A stretch of DNA of 64,000 nt from Schistocerca nitens (lineage: Eukaryota > Arthropoda > Insecta > Orthoptera > Acrididae), in NCBI RefSeq assembly GCF_023898315.1, contig NC_064621.1, forward strand, positions 133,918,521 through 133,982,520, in the 5' to 3' direction. The position numbers and the translations under genes are program-made. Positions within the stretch are counted from its first letter, which is position 1; every line of letters starts with the position of its first letter. Below are positions 1 through 11,213 of this stretch, one piece after another. A model generated the notes under the pieces. It ran no database searches. It had not been told where the DNA came from and saw nothing but the letters and a program-made list of their open reading frames with translations.

Positions 1-173
1 CTCTAGTAACTCAGAGGTCAATCCCTGACGTCTCAACAAATATCGTATCGTCCTGTTCCTTTTTTTGTCACTGCTTTCCATACGTTCCTTTCTTCGACGG
101 TTCTGCGGAGTACCTCCTCATTTCTTATCTTGTCAGTCCATTTCATTTTCAACATTCAGCTATAGCACGAAAT
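1..173 (-). pseudogene. RTE-like LINE reverse-transcriptase C-terminus, remnant
   Basis: Read on the minus strand this encodes a run containing MLKMKWTDKIRNEEVLRRT and then, after a one-base frameshift, LLRRQGLTSELLE. That matches the conserved C-terminal block (WxDxIxNEEVLxR ... GHVLRxxG) of the RTE-like LINE seen intact near 12.7 kb, although the sequence is clearly a different, older copy. It continues off the left window edge, so only its downstream part is missing from view. No start codon or catalytic motif is present and the fragment is not functional. Confidence 0.7.
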
Positions 174-429
174 CTCCACCACTTACCAAAAGCATTCAGA
201 TGCAAACTTATTAGGTTGTAACAGGAAAGAGGTATTAATTAAACCTGTTCTGTTAGGGTCTGACATTTTCAATAAAACGTAAATACATCACCGTGACGAA
301 TGACACGTCCGATAGTTGTCAAAACGTTGATTTTATAAATAACATGACGAGGCGGTCAGATACCCAGAAATGTTTGATTGAAAATGGCAGTGCCCGCGGA
401 AGCACATTATCGCACATGTCGGTCATTTA

Positions 430-1808
430 CACTACTGGCCATTAAAATTGCTACAACAAGAAGACATGCAGATGATAACCGGGTATTCATTGGACAAATA
501 TATTATACTAGAAATGACATGTGATTACATTTTCACGCAATTTGGGTGCATAGATCCTGAGAAATCAGTACCCGGAACGACCACCTCTGGCCGTAATAAC
601 GGCCTTCTTACGCCTGGGTATTAAGTCAAACAGTGTTTGGATGGCGTGTTCAGGTACAGCTGCCCATGCAGCTTCAACACGATACCACAGTTCATCAAGA
701 GTAGTGACTGGCGTATTGTAACGAGCCAGTTGCTCGGCCACCATTGACCAGACGTGAGAGATCTGGAAAATGTGCTGGCCAGGGCAGCAGTCGAACATTT
801 TTTGTATCCAGAAAGGCCCGTACAGGACCTGCAACATGCGGTCGTGCATTATCCTGCTGAAATGTAGGGTTTCGCAGGGATCGAATGAAGGATAGAGCCA
901 CGGGTCGTAAAACATTTGAAATGTAACGTCCACTGTTCAAAGTGCCGTCAATGCGAACAAGAGGTGACAGAGACGTGTAACCAACGGCACCCCATACCAT
1001 CACGCCGGGTAATACGACAGTATGGCGATCACGAATACACGCTTCCAATGTGCGTTCACCGCGATGACGCCAAACACGAATGCGAGCATCATGAAGCTCT
1101 AAACAGAACCTGGATTCATCCGAGAAAATGACGTTTTGCCATTCGTGCACCCAAGTTCGTCGCTGAGTACACCATCGCAAGCGCTCCTGTCTGTGATGCA
1201 GCGTCAAGGGTAAACGCAGCCATGGTCTCCGAGCTGATAGTCCTTGCTGCTGCAAACGTCGTCGAACTGTTCGTGCAGATGCAGATGGTTGTTGTCTTGC
1301 AAACGTCCCCATTTGTTGACTCATGGATCGAGACGTGGCTGCACGATCCGTTACAGCCATGCGGATAATATGCCTGTCATCTCGACTGCTAGTGATACGA
1401 GGCCGTTGGGATCCAGCACGGCGTTCCGTATTACCCTCCTGAACCCATCGATTTCATATTCTGCTAACAGTCATTGGATCTCGACTAACGCGAGCAGCAA
1501 TGTCGTGATACGATAAACCGCAATCGCTATAGGCTACAATCCGACCATTATCAAAGTCGGAAACGTGATGGTACGCATTTCTCCTCCTTACACGAGGCAA
1601 CGCCGGTCAACTGCCGTTTTTGTATGAGGAATCGGTTGCAAACTTTCTTCATGTCAGCACGTTGTAGGTGTCGCCACCGGCGCCAACCTTGTGTGAATGC
1701 TCTGATGAGCTAATCATTTGCATATCACAGCATCTTCTTCCTGTCGGTTAAATTTCGCGTATGTAGCACGTCATCTGCGAGTTGTAGCAATTTCAATGAC
1801 CAGTAGTG
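430..1808 (-). mobile_element. Tc1-like transposon, copy 1 of a three-copy family
   Basis: The element is bounded by matching terminal inverted repeats starting CACTACTGGCCATTAAAATT (left; the right end reads as its reverse complement with one change) and by TA dinucleotides at 428-429 and 1809-1810, the usual Tc1/mariner target duplication. Two further copies of the same family lie at 44172-45575 and 57884-59279 in the opposite orientation, with the same ends and similar length (about 1.38-1.40 kb). The single gene inside runs on the minus strand and is broken. Confidence 0.92.
565..1578 (-). pseudogene. Tc1-family DD34E transposase, frameshifted
   Basis: The gene should cut and paste the surrounding transposon by binding the inverted repeats with an N-terminal helix-turn-helix and cutting with a DDE triad. 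The start is placed at the ATG at 1578 because it is shared with the other two copies. Visible motifs are RRLQQQGLSARRPWLRLPLT (second HTH region), IFSDESRFCL (first Asp), VMVWGA, and QQDNARPH (second Asp). The frame is then lost around 740 just before the SPxxNVW motif with the catalytic Glu, and the C-terminus ending at 565 is in another frame. The element is therefore non-autonomous now, but it could still be mobilised if an intact relative exists. Confidence 0.88.
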
Positions 1809-1810
1809 TA

Positions 1811-3123
1811 TGAGAACGCACCCGTTTTTCGCGAAATTCATTGCCGAAATCATCTCGGGTTATCAGCCAGTTGTGGCGTTGTGTTGTCGCAACGTTTCGA
1901 CAAGTGTCCTGCTTGCTTTCTGCTCGCCTAGCGTTGGGTTCATGTCTTGTCCATTATTTTATACTCGCTGAACCGCATACGCCTCTGCCGAAGACATAAC
2001 GGATGGGTCAGTCGCGTGCCTCCGGAAATCTGGCCGATAGTGTGCGCGTTGAGGGGGAGGGGGAAGGGAGGGGGGGGGGGGTACACACACGCCGGAATCG
2101 AGTCCGGGTGCTGCTTTTCGATTCTGCTCGCCGCCTCCGCCGCTTTTAAATCAGGCCGTTCTTTATGTATTTTTGCTAACGCTACTGACTATACAGATTT
2201 CGCCTGAAAACTGCTGTCCCATTTGACAGGATCGTTGCATACCTTTATTTCCACTGCCTCTGGTGACCGAATACCAGAACACGTTGGCTCGGCAGTGGGC
2301 ACAACACCTCTGTCTGTTCAAAAACCAAACATGTGGCCTTCGTTGATGCTGTGCTTTGCCACTGCAGAATTGACGGTTTGAACGAGGCGAACACATAACA
2401 CTTGTTATGAACAGCGCTGCGAGTTGTATCGTGGCGCGGCGTCTGGCCGATTTATAGCATGCCACACTGGTAACCGATGCTGTAGACGCCAGGTTGTGAT
2501 AGCCCTAATTGATCTTGTGACTGACACAGGATGTAGTGTATTACCCAGAGCGCTATTCTTTACAATTTGAAGCCTTTTTAGTGTCTTTTCGCACCTTACC
2601 CCTACGCAGGGCAGGCACATTCGCCAGTTGGGAGTACAAGGTTGCAGTATACCCTCACCCGTACACTAAAAGCGCCGGAGCAGAAAATCTGTAAAACTGG
2701 CAACGCGTTCTAGATCTTCGAACGTTGATTTCGGAGGAACTCGAGAATTATTTTTCGACGTTCTCGTCAAGCCACGATAAGGTACAATGTGATTTGCTTT
2801 TGCCTAAGAAATAAAGAATCGTATTGACACTGCTCACTTGCACTTTTACGCTCTGAGCTAATAGGACATCTAGTACCATGTGTTAGCATATAATGTTCAC
2901 CGAAAATTGCCTAATGCTGCAGAAAAGCCTCAAACAGTTCGGTCAGCCCGTGGGAATAGTACTCGGCGTACTAGTGAAACCTAAAGCGTAACGCCGGACT
3001 GTTTCAGATACAGTGTGTTCTATCAAATGGGACACAATCCCTTTTCTGAAACCAGTGTGACAGTACGTGGGTAGGCTACGATCATCGCGTGATACTACAG
3101 CCTCTTTCTAAGACAAAAAAAAA
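1811..3123. other. Unassigned sequence with a G-rich tract
   Basis: I recognise no gene or repeat family here. A purine run at 2049-2081 ends in ten or more consecutive G residues. Open frames in the region are short and overlap on both strands, so none is supported. Confidence 0.4.
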
Positions 3124-3315
3124 GGTTCAAGTGGGTCTGAGCACTATGGGACTTAACTTCTGTCATCAGTCCCCTAGAACTTAGAACTACTTAAACCTAA
3201 CTGACCTAAGGACATCACACACATCCATGCCCGAGGCAGGATTCTAACCTGCGACCGTAGCGGTCGAGCGGTTCCAGACTGTAGCACCTAGAACCGCTCC
3301 GCCACCGCGGCCGGC
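3124..3315 (-). mobile_element. tRNA-derived SINE (main family)
   Basis: On the minus strand the copy begins with a class II tRNA-like head (A box like GGCCGAGCGGTT, B box region around the GGTTAGAATCC-type sequence) and continues with the family body CCTTAGGTTAGTTAGG, AGTTCTAAGTTCTAGGGG and GTCCCATAGTGCTCA. An A-rich tail lies at 3115-3123. I found no convincing target-site duplication for this copy. Confidence 0.9.
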
Positions 3316-3399
3316 GTGTAACAAGTGTCTGTACTAAACACGTAGGTGTAAGCCCACGAAAAGACAAAAAGTTATTACCAAATATAATATTCGAGGGCT

Positions 3400-3790
3400 G
3401 GGACAAATGGCCGATGGAGTTCGAGTAGTCGCAGATCGCGAGCGACGCAGAAGGGAGGGCAAATCTGTGCAGCGCCAGTGCGGTCCGCCGGTGCAAGCCG
3501 GGCGGACGGCTGAGCGGCTGCGGGTTAAACGCCGGCCATCGATCACCGGCGGTGACTCTGCAGAGGGCGTCGGGCGTCGCGGCAGACAATGAGGCGTTAT
3601 CAGGTGGGGGGCAGACAATGGCGTCTTCACTCCCGCCGCCTCCCCCTCTCGCCTCCGATAAGGGCCTGGCCGCCTCCTACAAATGGGCCTCGCTTTCATC
3701 ACCTCCTCCGCCTAGTAAACCTGCTCGCTCTATGTCGTCGCAGTAGGGTTTCGATTAGGGAACGCCTCGCCTCCACGATAAACATTTGAT
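3400..3790. other. GC-rich, CpG-containing segment
   Basis: The segment is markedly richer in G, C and CpG than its flanks and is open in several frames on both strands at once, which is a property of GC-rich sequence rather than evidence of a gene. It could be an exon or a promoter-proximal island, but no protein family is recognisable. Confidence 0.3.
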
Positions 3791-3801
3791 ACACCGAACT
3801 G

Positions 3802-3854
3802 CATCTACATCTATACTCCACAAGTCACCTTGCTGTGTGTGGTGGAGGGTACCT
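3802..3854 (-). repeat. CR1-like LINE 3' tail fragment
   Basis: The minus strand reads GGTACCCTCCACCACACAC and ends GTGGAGTATAGATGTAGATG, the characteristic 3' end of the CR1-like LINE whose longer copy ends near 21760 and again near 16345. Only about 50 bases are present. Confidence 0.6.
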
Positions 3855-3855
3855 C

Positions 3856-4140
3856 TGGTCCCCATCTTTCAAAAGGCGAAGCCTTCCTGTGCACCACAGC
3901 TTTCTTTCTTCAGCAGTCCTTGTCATCATCACGTATGAAGTACATACCATCTCACCGATCATATTTTTTAATCAGGATGTTCCCAGTCGTCCATTCGTTT
4001 TCTTCCCTAAGATCTTGCCTTCTAAAATGTCTTGTAGCAGAATATCGCATCTAATTAAGTGTCCAATAAGCCTTGCTTTGCATTGGCCTGTAATTTTTTG
4101 TACTTGTTTGTTCTCTGCTATTTCCTGTAGTTCGTCTCAT
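3856..4140 (-). pseudogene. LINE ORF C-terminus, diverged RTE-like
   Basis: The minus strand encodes KARLIGHLIRCDILLQDILE followed by GKILGKKTNGRLGTS and a stop. This is the pattern RLxGHxxRxDxLxxxILEGxxxGKxxxGR that ends the reverse transcriptase proteins of RTE-like LINEs. Compared with the copy at 12.7 kb it is a distinct and older lineage. It abuts a CR1-like tail (3802-3854), which suggests a later insertion or fused fragments. It is non-functional. Confidence 0.6.
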
Positions 4141-5195
4141 CTGTTTTTATATCAGCCCAGCTTGTTCTCGTGACTCTCCTCTAGAACCACATTTCCGCAG
4201 CTGCGAGGCGAGCTTTTTCCTTATTTGCTTACTTGTAGAAATAAGGAATACCACCAGCCGTATAAATATTAATACAATATGCTGTATTAATTACGCGACC
4301 AGATTCGTCACTGTGTTAGTGTCATCTTCAGAAATCACAAGGCACATAACGTAATAGTGCACAGATGTTGATGATATTGTTATCACAAAGTAAGGAACCT
4401 TCAAATGGCAGTTTGGAAACATTAAACCACATTTATGAAATGATACCTGTAGTTCTGTACGTACTACATGTACGAATACAAGTTACTGCTTAGATGCTGA
4501 TAGGTAGTGTTGAAACACAGCAGATATAATACACTGAAACAAAGAGAGGTATGGAATATTACATCACATGTATGAACAAATAGAAGATACGTAATAATTC
4601 CTGTTATACAGCATACATACAATTCCAAATGAATTATTTATTTAGTTATGTTACTTTTTTGCTTGGTTAGTTAATATTACAACTTGAAAATGGATTACTG
4701 CTATTAAAGTACCGAGGCGGAAGTATGGCATTAGAATGTTATTATTATTAAGGTGAATTATATATTAATAAAAGACCACGTCTGTACACATGGCCTTGTC
4801 TCATTAAAAGCTCTGTTTACGTCCAGGTTTCACATCTCTGTGTCAGAGCACTCCAAATGGAGGTCTTTACACATCTTTTCTTAGTGTAGAAACTGATGTG
4901 CTTGTCCTGTAGAAGGTTTTTCTTATTTTGGAAGGAACTTCAGGCCAATGTTATTCTTCTTTGATTTCCTTCAGTTATTTATTGTTTTCCTCCCCACTTC
5001 TACCGACATAGCTAAATTCCGTTACATCCTCGAGTTGCTCAATAGCCACATTTTGTCAGTCTGGGTTCCACCTCCAATCTTATCTATAACCAAGAATTCA
5101 GTTTTCTTGCTACTTGGTACCTCTGGTTCCACTATTATATTCTCCTATCCGTGTAACATTCGCCAATGGCGCGTTGGAACAATGACTGTCGATGA
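4141..5195. other. AT-rich unassigned sequence
   Basis: The stretch is AT-rich with no recognisable protein. The interval at 4294-4331 carries a hammerhead-like motif on the minus strand, listed separately. A T-rich frame at 4948-5214 is open on the plus strand but resembles no family I know. Confidence 0.35.
4294..4331 (-). other. Degenerate hammerhead-ribozyme-like core
   Basis: On the minus strand CTGAAGA is followed by a short possible helix (CACT ... AGTG) and then CGAATCTGGTC. This resembles the CUGANGA, helix II, GAAA order of hammerhead ribozymes, except that the GAAA box reads GAAT. The same order occurs in the foldback elements at 27.8, 42.3 and 43.5 kb. It may mark the end of an old Penelope-like element. 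The evidence is short and could be chance. Confidence 0.3.
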
Positions 5196-5490
5196 ACTTC
5201 CGTATGAGCTCTAATCTCTCAGGTTATTCGTCGTTGTTATTTCGTGGGGCATGTGTGTACTGAAGAAATATGCTGCCCGGCTTGCCTTTGTACGCATGCT
5301 CTCGGAGTATTAACGTTAGTCTTCTCTTAAATATACGACGCGCCTCTTGTGGCGACTGCCATTGGAATCTCTTGAGCTTCTCCGCAATTTTCTCGTGCTT
5401 ACTGTACGATCGCATGACGAAACGTAAAACTATACGTTGGATCTTCTCTTTCTCTTCTGTTAATCCTACTCGGTAACGGTCCTATACTTA
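5196..5490 (-). pseudogene. CR1-like LINE ORF2 C-terminus, diverged
   Basis: The minus strand encodes EEKEKIQRIVLRFVMRSYSK and RIFKRRLTLILREHAYKGKPG, which align by eye with the C-terminal block of the better copies at 21.4 kb (KIQRRAARVVTGSFSNHESV ... LLLKFREHTF) and 16.0 kb. The region lies downstream of the reverse transcriptase in CR1-like LINEs and has no catalytic residues. It is clearly older than those copies. Confidence 0.65.
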
Positions 5491-6704
5491 CGAACATTTG
5501 CTGGCTGCCACGAGGGCAGCATGCTTGTATAGTGTGGGACTAGGTAATGTGTTTTAAAAATTATCGTCTATAAAGGTCAATACTTACTTCATCCCACGAT
5601 ACATATAGTATTGCTTACGAATATTTAAAAAAGTTATCATTTTAAAAACTATACTATAACTTCATAAAATCGGATTCCCATTGTGGAGGAGAGGGTTTCG
5701 AACCCTCTATTGGCCATTAAGAGTTTATTTTCCGTGGTTATCTGCGTCTGTTAAGGTAACTGTCGGATTGGAACCTTTGAAATTGACATAACCGAGTTCC
5801 TTTCCCATCGATCCGCCACCTGAAATTGTGCTATGTATAGAACGGTATCCTCGTGTATAGCAAGTTAAACTTTAACTACCCCTCCGTTTTGTCAGTGGTG
5901 GTAAATGGCTGGAATAACCGTCCGTAAGCTTAGTGAATGTGCCATCTAAGAATTCACCCCTTCCTTAAAGTACGCACGAAAACGTTGGCTTATAGAATAT
6001 CAGTCCACTGTAAACATAGAGTGGCAGACACATTCTGGAATATGTTACGAACAGGCTGGCAAACAGCATTTTAACTAGTAATTATAAAAGGAAGTAATGA
6101 ACGAAAAGATAAATGCATCATGCGTAACCTGTGCTATTCACACAGTTACGATGTGTACTCACATTGCGCCAACGTATAGAGAATCCCTCTTCGAGTCGAG
6201 CATGAATGTCCTGTAGTACAGCTTCCCGCAGGAAAACTCCGATAGGTGTCCTGGAACAGAACAGATATAACCTTCTTCATTATTTGGATGATGGCACTGA
6301 AGTCAAATTACTTTGCTAAAAATTAGTACGAGAAATTGCATCAAGGGCTACCTCAGCGGCGTTTTCCGTTTTGTTTCTGTCCTCCCTGCACACTATTTGC
6401 GCCATGCAGGCCATAACTTCAAAGTCCTTTTACACGGACGCTTTTTTTCTCTTTTGTCTGGGAACATGGAAAGTACTGTCGCAGAAACTAATTAGAAGTA
6501 GTTCCAGTCAGCTGGTTCCAAAGAAGGTTTTCTTAGGTTCCTCATCGCTAAAAGGCAAATGTCTCAACAGGTAATCCCCTACCAGTGATCCCTATTGGTA
6601 CGCCTCTGCCCAACTAGCAAGTAGCCTGGTATCAGATTGAAAAGAAGCGAGTTTTACTATTGGTCGGTTTCCAAACAATCTGTTCGACCGTAACTTTCTG
6701 CCAC
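5491..6704. other. Unassigned sequence
   Basis: No gene, repeat boundary or RNA could be recognised. Open frames are short and not family-like. Confidence 0.3.
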
Positions 6705-6980
6705 CTTAAAGCTGCGTGCCGGACCGGGACTATAAACTGTGATCTTTGCCTCCTGCAGGCAAGTGCTCTACCGACTGAACTATCCAAACACAACTCACGA
6801 CTCGCCCTCTCAACTTTACTTCAGCCAGTACGTGACTCCTACGGGAGTAAATCTGTGGGGGCGGGTCATGAGTCGTGCATGGGTAGCTCAGACATTAGAA
6901 AGCTCGCCCATGGATGACAAAGGTCACAGGTTCCAGTTCTGGTCGGACATTCAGTTTCAGTCTGCCGGGAAATTTCACGT
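6705..6980. mobile_element. Short element with tRNA-like inverted ends
   Basis: The left end (6711-6808) and the right end (6858-6979) are inverted relative to each other. Each carries a tRNA-like stretch, for example TGGGTAGCTCAG with GTTCCAGTTCTGG at the right. The left end is related to the tRNA-like element at 25263-25445. The copy is diverged and lacks an obvious target-site duplication. Confidence 0.55.
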
Positions 6981-7567
6981 AAGTTAACACTCCACTACAG
7001 AGCGAAAATACATTCTGGGACCTGCTCTACCCTCCTCAGGGGTAAAAAACGGAACGCACAAAAAATAAGCTTAATAATCTTACTACATCAGACACAAATT
7101 ACAGTCTACCTAAATAAATCATATTTATAACGCAGTTGTCCAAGTATAACTCATGAATTTTATTTTCTCAGAATTAACATCATGCCACGCTGTTTCATAC
7201 TAGTAGCAGAAGAAAGTTCAACACTCAATGTTGCATTATGGAACTCGACAATACGGTTTGAGAACTGCTGAAAAAAATCTTGTTCTTCGGCAGACGAAAA
7301 CATCATCATCAAATGAATAAGGGTATGGTAGCAAACAGTGCTTGAAGTGGCTGCCATCATAGAGGAATAGTCATTTCGCATCCAGCTGGTAGAGGGGTAT
7401 ACATCGGCATATGAATGTATTTGCTCTCCGACGACGCTGTTCTCCATTTTGATCTTATTGTAGCATCGATACCATTGACTCGACGTCAAAAGAAATTCAT
7501 TGCGCAAGATTTTAGCCACTTTTGACACGATATACAGAGTTTCCCGGGAGGAAAGGTCAAAATTCAG
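6981..7567. other. Unassigned; one unrecognised 122-codon frame on the minus strand
   Basis: The minus strand is open from 7528 to 7160 and would encode a 122-residue product beginning MSKVAKILRNEFLLTSSQWY, with no motif or family I recognise. The surrounding sequence is AT-rich and repeat-laden, no promoter or splice signals stand out, and nothing shows that it is translated. I treat it as a possible exon or an old transposon fragment at most. Confidence 0.2.
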
Positions 7568-7881
7568 ATCGTTCGAAAGAAAAAAAGTCTAGTATACGTG
7601 GGTTCGAAAATGCATACCTTAAGAGCTATGAGCACTTGTTGAGTAGAAGAGATGCGCTTCGCTGTAGAGGAGATGGATAAGTCCTCATAAGTCTTAAGGT
7701 TCGCGTTTTAGAGCGCATGTCGCATGTTTTGGTCCAAATTACCACGTCTCAAAATATGGAAAGCAAAGATATTGCGCTAAAAGAGATTTGTTTCACTATA
7801 TCGAAAATGAAGTAGTGTTAATAGCTCTTAAAGTATGCATTTTAGAGTCCATTTTTACTAGACTTCTTTGCTTCGGACGAT
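7568..7881. mobile_element. Foldback MITE with about 61-bp inverted arms
   Basis: The left arm (7568-7627) and the right arm (7820-7881) are inverted copies. The left reads ATCGTTCGAAAGAAAAAAAG and ends TTAAGAGCTAT, and the reverse complement of the right reads ATCGTCCGAAGCAAAGAAG and also ends TTTAAGAGCTAT. The centre (about 190 bases) has no coding capacity. This fits a miniature inverted-repeat element. The superfamily cannot be assigned and no target-site duplication is evident. Confidence 0.75.
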
Positions 7882-9076
7882 AGTTCCTATCATATCCCGG
7901 AATATTGATCATTACTCCAGTGACATCCTGTGTGAAATGTAATACCTCAGTGAAATTCTTTCAGTGAAGGAAATTAACAGCTTACGGTCAAAGTTCGCTT
8001 CATAACTACAAAAATAAAATGTTTCAGCCTTTTATCTTATTTCTTTCCGCTGAACTTGAAGTGCGTCAAATTAGGAAAATTATCCATACGTTTCAACTAA
8101 GTGAAAACAGGCCTTTAATTACGTTTAATATCATTCATAGGGTTGGTTGCTTTGACTTATTGTTTGTGAGGAGCTCAGAAATTATTCTGTTAAGTACCAT
8201 AATGAGAAATGCTTACCGACTGTGCTCCTGCACCCATTAATAGCACACACTGCCTCACTGTTTGCTTAAAACACTAATTAGGTATAGGTTATAATTAATT
8301 TTCGAAGAAGAATAAAATATTGCTGACAGATGTCAGCATAAAGAGCAAAACTTATATACCACTCGCTGAATGATAGCAAAAAGTGATACTCTGTGCAATA
8401 CACTAAAATACCCATCTATTTACTTCAGAAGGCTGCTTGCTGCAACAGATAAGTTTAATGAGATTTTTGCCTATCTCATCTAATCTCAGCCTTACGCAGA
8501 GGGCATGAAATGGTAGGAATGGCACATACTGTGTAGTAGCCATCATTATTTCGACGTATGTTTTGGGTAATTTTTGCTTCATTAATTTATCTGTGCTTTA
8601 ATAACTATAATCCTTGTCAAAGGTGATATTAAATCGCTAGTGTGAATCTGCCTCCCAGTGACTGTTTTACACGATTCGATGTTATCACTGTTCCCATGTT
8701 CGTGGTCTTGTCCGGATGTGCTAACGAGGAGTATGCATATTAATCTATACATGTTATTCGTTAGACTGCTGACTCAAGAATCGAGTCTTACACTTACTAA
8801 ACGAGGATGAATGATTTTGAATAACTCTAAGGTAATTCATAGTCCGCTGTTATTTATTTTTAGTGCACAATGGATCACCCATCGTTGATAACCAAGTTCT
8901 TTGTTAAAGCATTTGTAAAAATAAAAAATCATATTTTGCATCGCACACTACTGATATGCACTGCTGCCTGCGAGGGATAGGTATTATTAAAGGTACTGTT
9001 TATTGTTATCCACACATGTCAGCAACATTAAGGTCGGATCGGCAGTAGCGCCTGTTTAATTAAACTAAAACTAGAC
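7882..9076. other. AT-rich unassigned sequence
   Basis: I see no recognisable gene, RNA or repeat here. A 73-codon frame at 8019-8240 is open but unlike any known family. Confidence 0.3.
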
Positions 9077-9085
9077 TGAAACTTT

Positions 9086-9287
9086 GTAGGCCGACCTTAG
9101 TGGCCGAGCGGTTCTAGGCGCTAGAGTCTGGAACCGCGCGACCGCTACGGTCGCAAGTTCGAATTCTGCCTCGGCCATGGATGTGTGTGATTTCCTTAGG
9201 TTAGTTAGGTTTAAGTAGTTCTAAGTTCTAGGGGACTGATGACCTCAGAAGTTAACTCCCATAGAGCTCAGGGTCATCTGAACCATA
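9086..9287 (+). mobile_element. tRNA-derived SINE (main family), full length
   Basis: The copy has the tRNA-like head (GTGGCCGAGCGGTTCTAGGC with B box AAGTTCGAATTCTG) and the family body. It is flanked by TGAAACTTT at 9077-9085 and 9288-9296, a 9-bp target-site duplication consistent with LINE-mediated insertion. Confidence 0.9.
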
Positions 9288-9419
9288 TGAAACTTTTTAA
9301 ACTAAAATAATAATAGTGTTTTGCTGTAATAATGTAATTAATCTGTAACTTATCTCGATATTTTATCGTGTGCTGCAATTGTTCATTCTACACACAGGTA
9401 CTGCTGGTACGCTCGCTGT

Positions 9420-10320
9420 GAGAATGACACAGTGACGGGAAAAGCGATCTACGGCACTGTCGGCTGATTTGGGATCCAGCTGTACTGAAATGGACGCACT
9501 GAGGTTCTCCAGAACTACCGGCAGTTCTCGGCGACTGCCGGATGGACTACATGAACGTTATAGTACCAACAGTGGTGCAGGCTCAGAACGCGATTCTGGT
9601 GCAGTGGGCGCGATACAAAATAGTGGCGCGCGAAACGCGTGCCGCGACGAAAATTGCGAGAGGGGGAGAAGATAAAGGTAAAGAGCCCCTGCGAGGGATT
9701 ATCGTTTCCCGATATCCGATACGCGGCGCCAGAGCAGATCTCGCCTCCTGTCGCCCGCCGCTCAGCCGACTCGTTTTCCGGTTTCTGCTAACAATTTTGC
9801 CGCGTCTGGCACGCAATATGCAGCGAGCGAGGCGATGGCAGCAGCGGCGGGTCGGAGAAATTCGCTGCCGCCTGCCGCATGGCTTGCCTTCGACGCCTGC
9901 CGAACGGATCGGCGACCTCGACTCGCTCGCCCGCCCGCTCTTGCGGCGAATTCGCTCGACACCGTATTCCGCCTGGGCCGGCGGCAAAGGCTGGGGCTGG
10001 GACGGGGGGCGCGGGAGGAGAGCAGATCCGTTCCGCCTGGGGGTGTCGGTGACGCGGCAGAGATACTCCCCGCGCCGCGGCTTGAATAATAAAAGCGCCG
10101 CTTCTGTACCGCAGTATTGGCTCCCGCCGGCTGGGCACCGTCGCTCGGAAACCGCCGCGCGCCGCTCTCGGAATCTGTTCCGCAGCAGCCATGCGGCAGT
10201 TGCGCTGATACAGCCGGTCGGCTTGACGTGGCGTTTCTCGATTCTTTACTGGTTGTGAGTTGCTTTTATATCAAACTCGCTGCGTCACTGAACAGTGTTT
10301 CAAAGTGAAACCGAAAGTTT
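9420..10320. other. CpG-rich island, possible promoter or first exon of a host gene
   Basis: CpG and total GC rise sharply over about 0.9 kb in otherwise AT-rich DNA. Frames are open on both strands (plus 9542-10258, minus 9583-9987 and 9788-10192), which is expected from base composition and does not by itself indicate coding. The plus-strand product is arginine- and alanine-rich with no domain I recognise. The sequence GAGGTAATTT near 10321 could act as a splice donor if the island is a transcribed first exon. An unmethylated regulatory island of a gene outside the window is the most economical reading. Confidence 0.4.
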
Positions 10321-10427
10321 CGAGGTAATTTCAAGCGTGATTTAAAATCTAAACTGAAGTCAGAAACCATTTCCAAACGCCACATTCAGAGACACTTTGA
10401 CTCCTAAAACTAAGGGGACAAACCTCT

Positions 10428-10632
10428 GCCGGCCGGTGTGGCCGAGCGTCTCTAGACGCTTCAGCCTGGAACCGCGCGACCGCTACGGTCACAGGTTCGA
10501 TCCTCCCTCGGGTAAGGATGTGTGTGATGTCCTTAGGTTAGTTAGGTTTAAGTAGTTCTAAGTTCTAGGGGGCTGATGACCTCAGAAGTTAAGTCCCATA
10601 GTGCTCAGAGCCATTTGAACAATTTTTTTTTT
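10428..10632 (+). mobile_element. tRNA-derived SINE (main family), full length
   Basis: Head GCCGGCCGGTGTGGCCGAGC, complete body and a T-rich tail are present. A perfect 10-bp target-site duplication, ACAAACCTCT, lies at 10418-10427 and 10633-10642. Confidence 0.95.
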
Positions 10633-10642
10633 ACAAACCTCT

Positions 10643-11213
10643 TCGGATAACCTACAAGCATCTCATTGAATTCTCCTAGGTAACCTCTGGAGACAACTGA
10701 AGAACATGCTTTATAAAACACTGGGAAAATCGAACGAGGGCATAGCTAGCAGTTTAGGTGCAGCGTATAGAGATGTTCGCAGAGTACTGACCATCTTTGA
10801 TGTTTCCGATATATGACAAGAATAGTACAGGAAAATATCAATGTTTTGCAATATGAAAAGTGTTTTTAGCAATTTTGTCTACTGAGGTACAGAAGCAACT
10901 ATGTTATTTCCTGAAACAGAGCGATTTAGTATTCTGTAACACCCTACGATTATTCTAGAAAGTGTAACACAGTGGCGCAGTGGTAATGTACCGAATTATA
11001 GGTCCTAACGTCTCGGATTCGATTCCTGGTTAGTTTTAGGACTTTTGCCACTTATCATTTCTTTCATCTCTGACAGTGTATTTTATGCAGAAAGTGCGGC
11101 GATACACCGCTGTTCGGAGCCTCTATTAAAACTACAGTTTCAAGGTATGCAACGGCCTACTACTTGCAATAAGTAAGCGCCCATTAAATAACTGTGGTAC
11201 TGAAATCAGCCTA
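10643..11213. other. Unassigned sequence with a tRNA-like patch
   Basis: No gene is recognisable. Positions 10968-11035 contain box-A-like TGGCGCAGTGGTA and box-B-like GGATTCGATTCC spaced as in tRNA genes. The cloverleaf is incomplete, so this is more likely the head of another SINE family than a tRNA gene. Confidence 0.4.

Noticed and set aside
9542..10258. 238-codon plus-strand frame in a GC-rich region
   Set aside because: Minus-strand frames of similar openness overlap it and the product is Arg/Ala-rich with no domain. Composition explains it.
10968..11035. Possible tRNA gene
   Set aside because: A and B boxes are present but the acceptor and anticodon stems do not close; more likely a SINE head.
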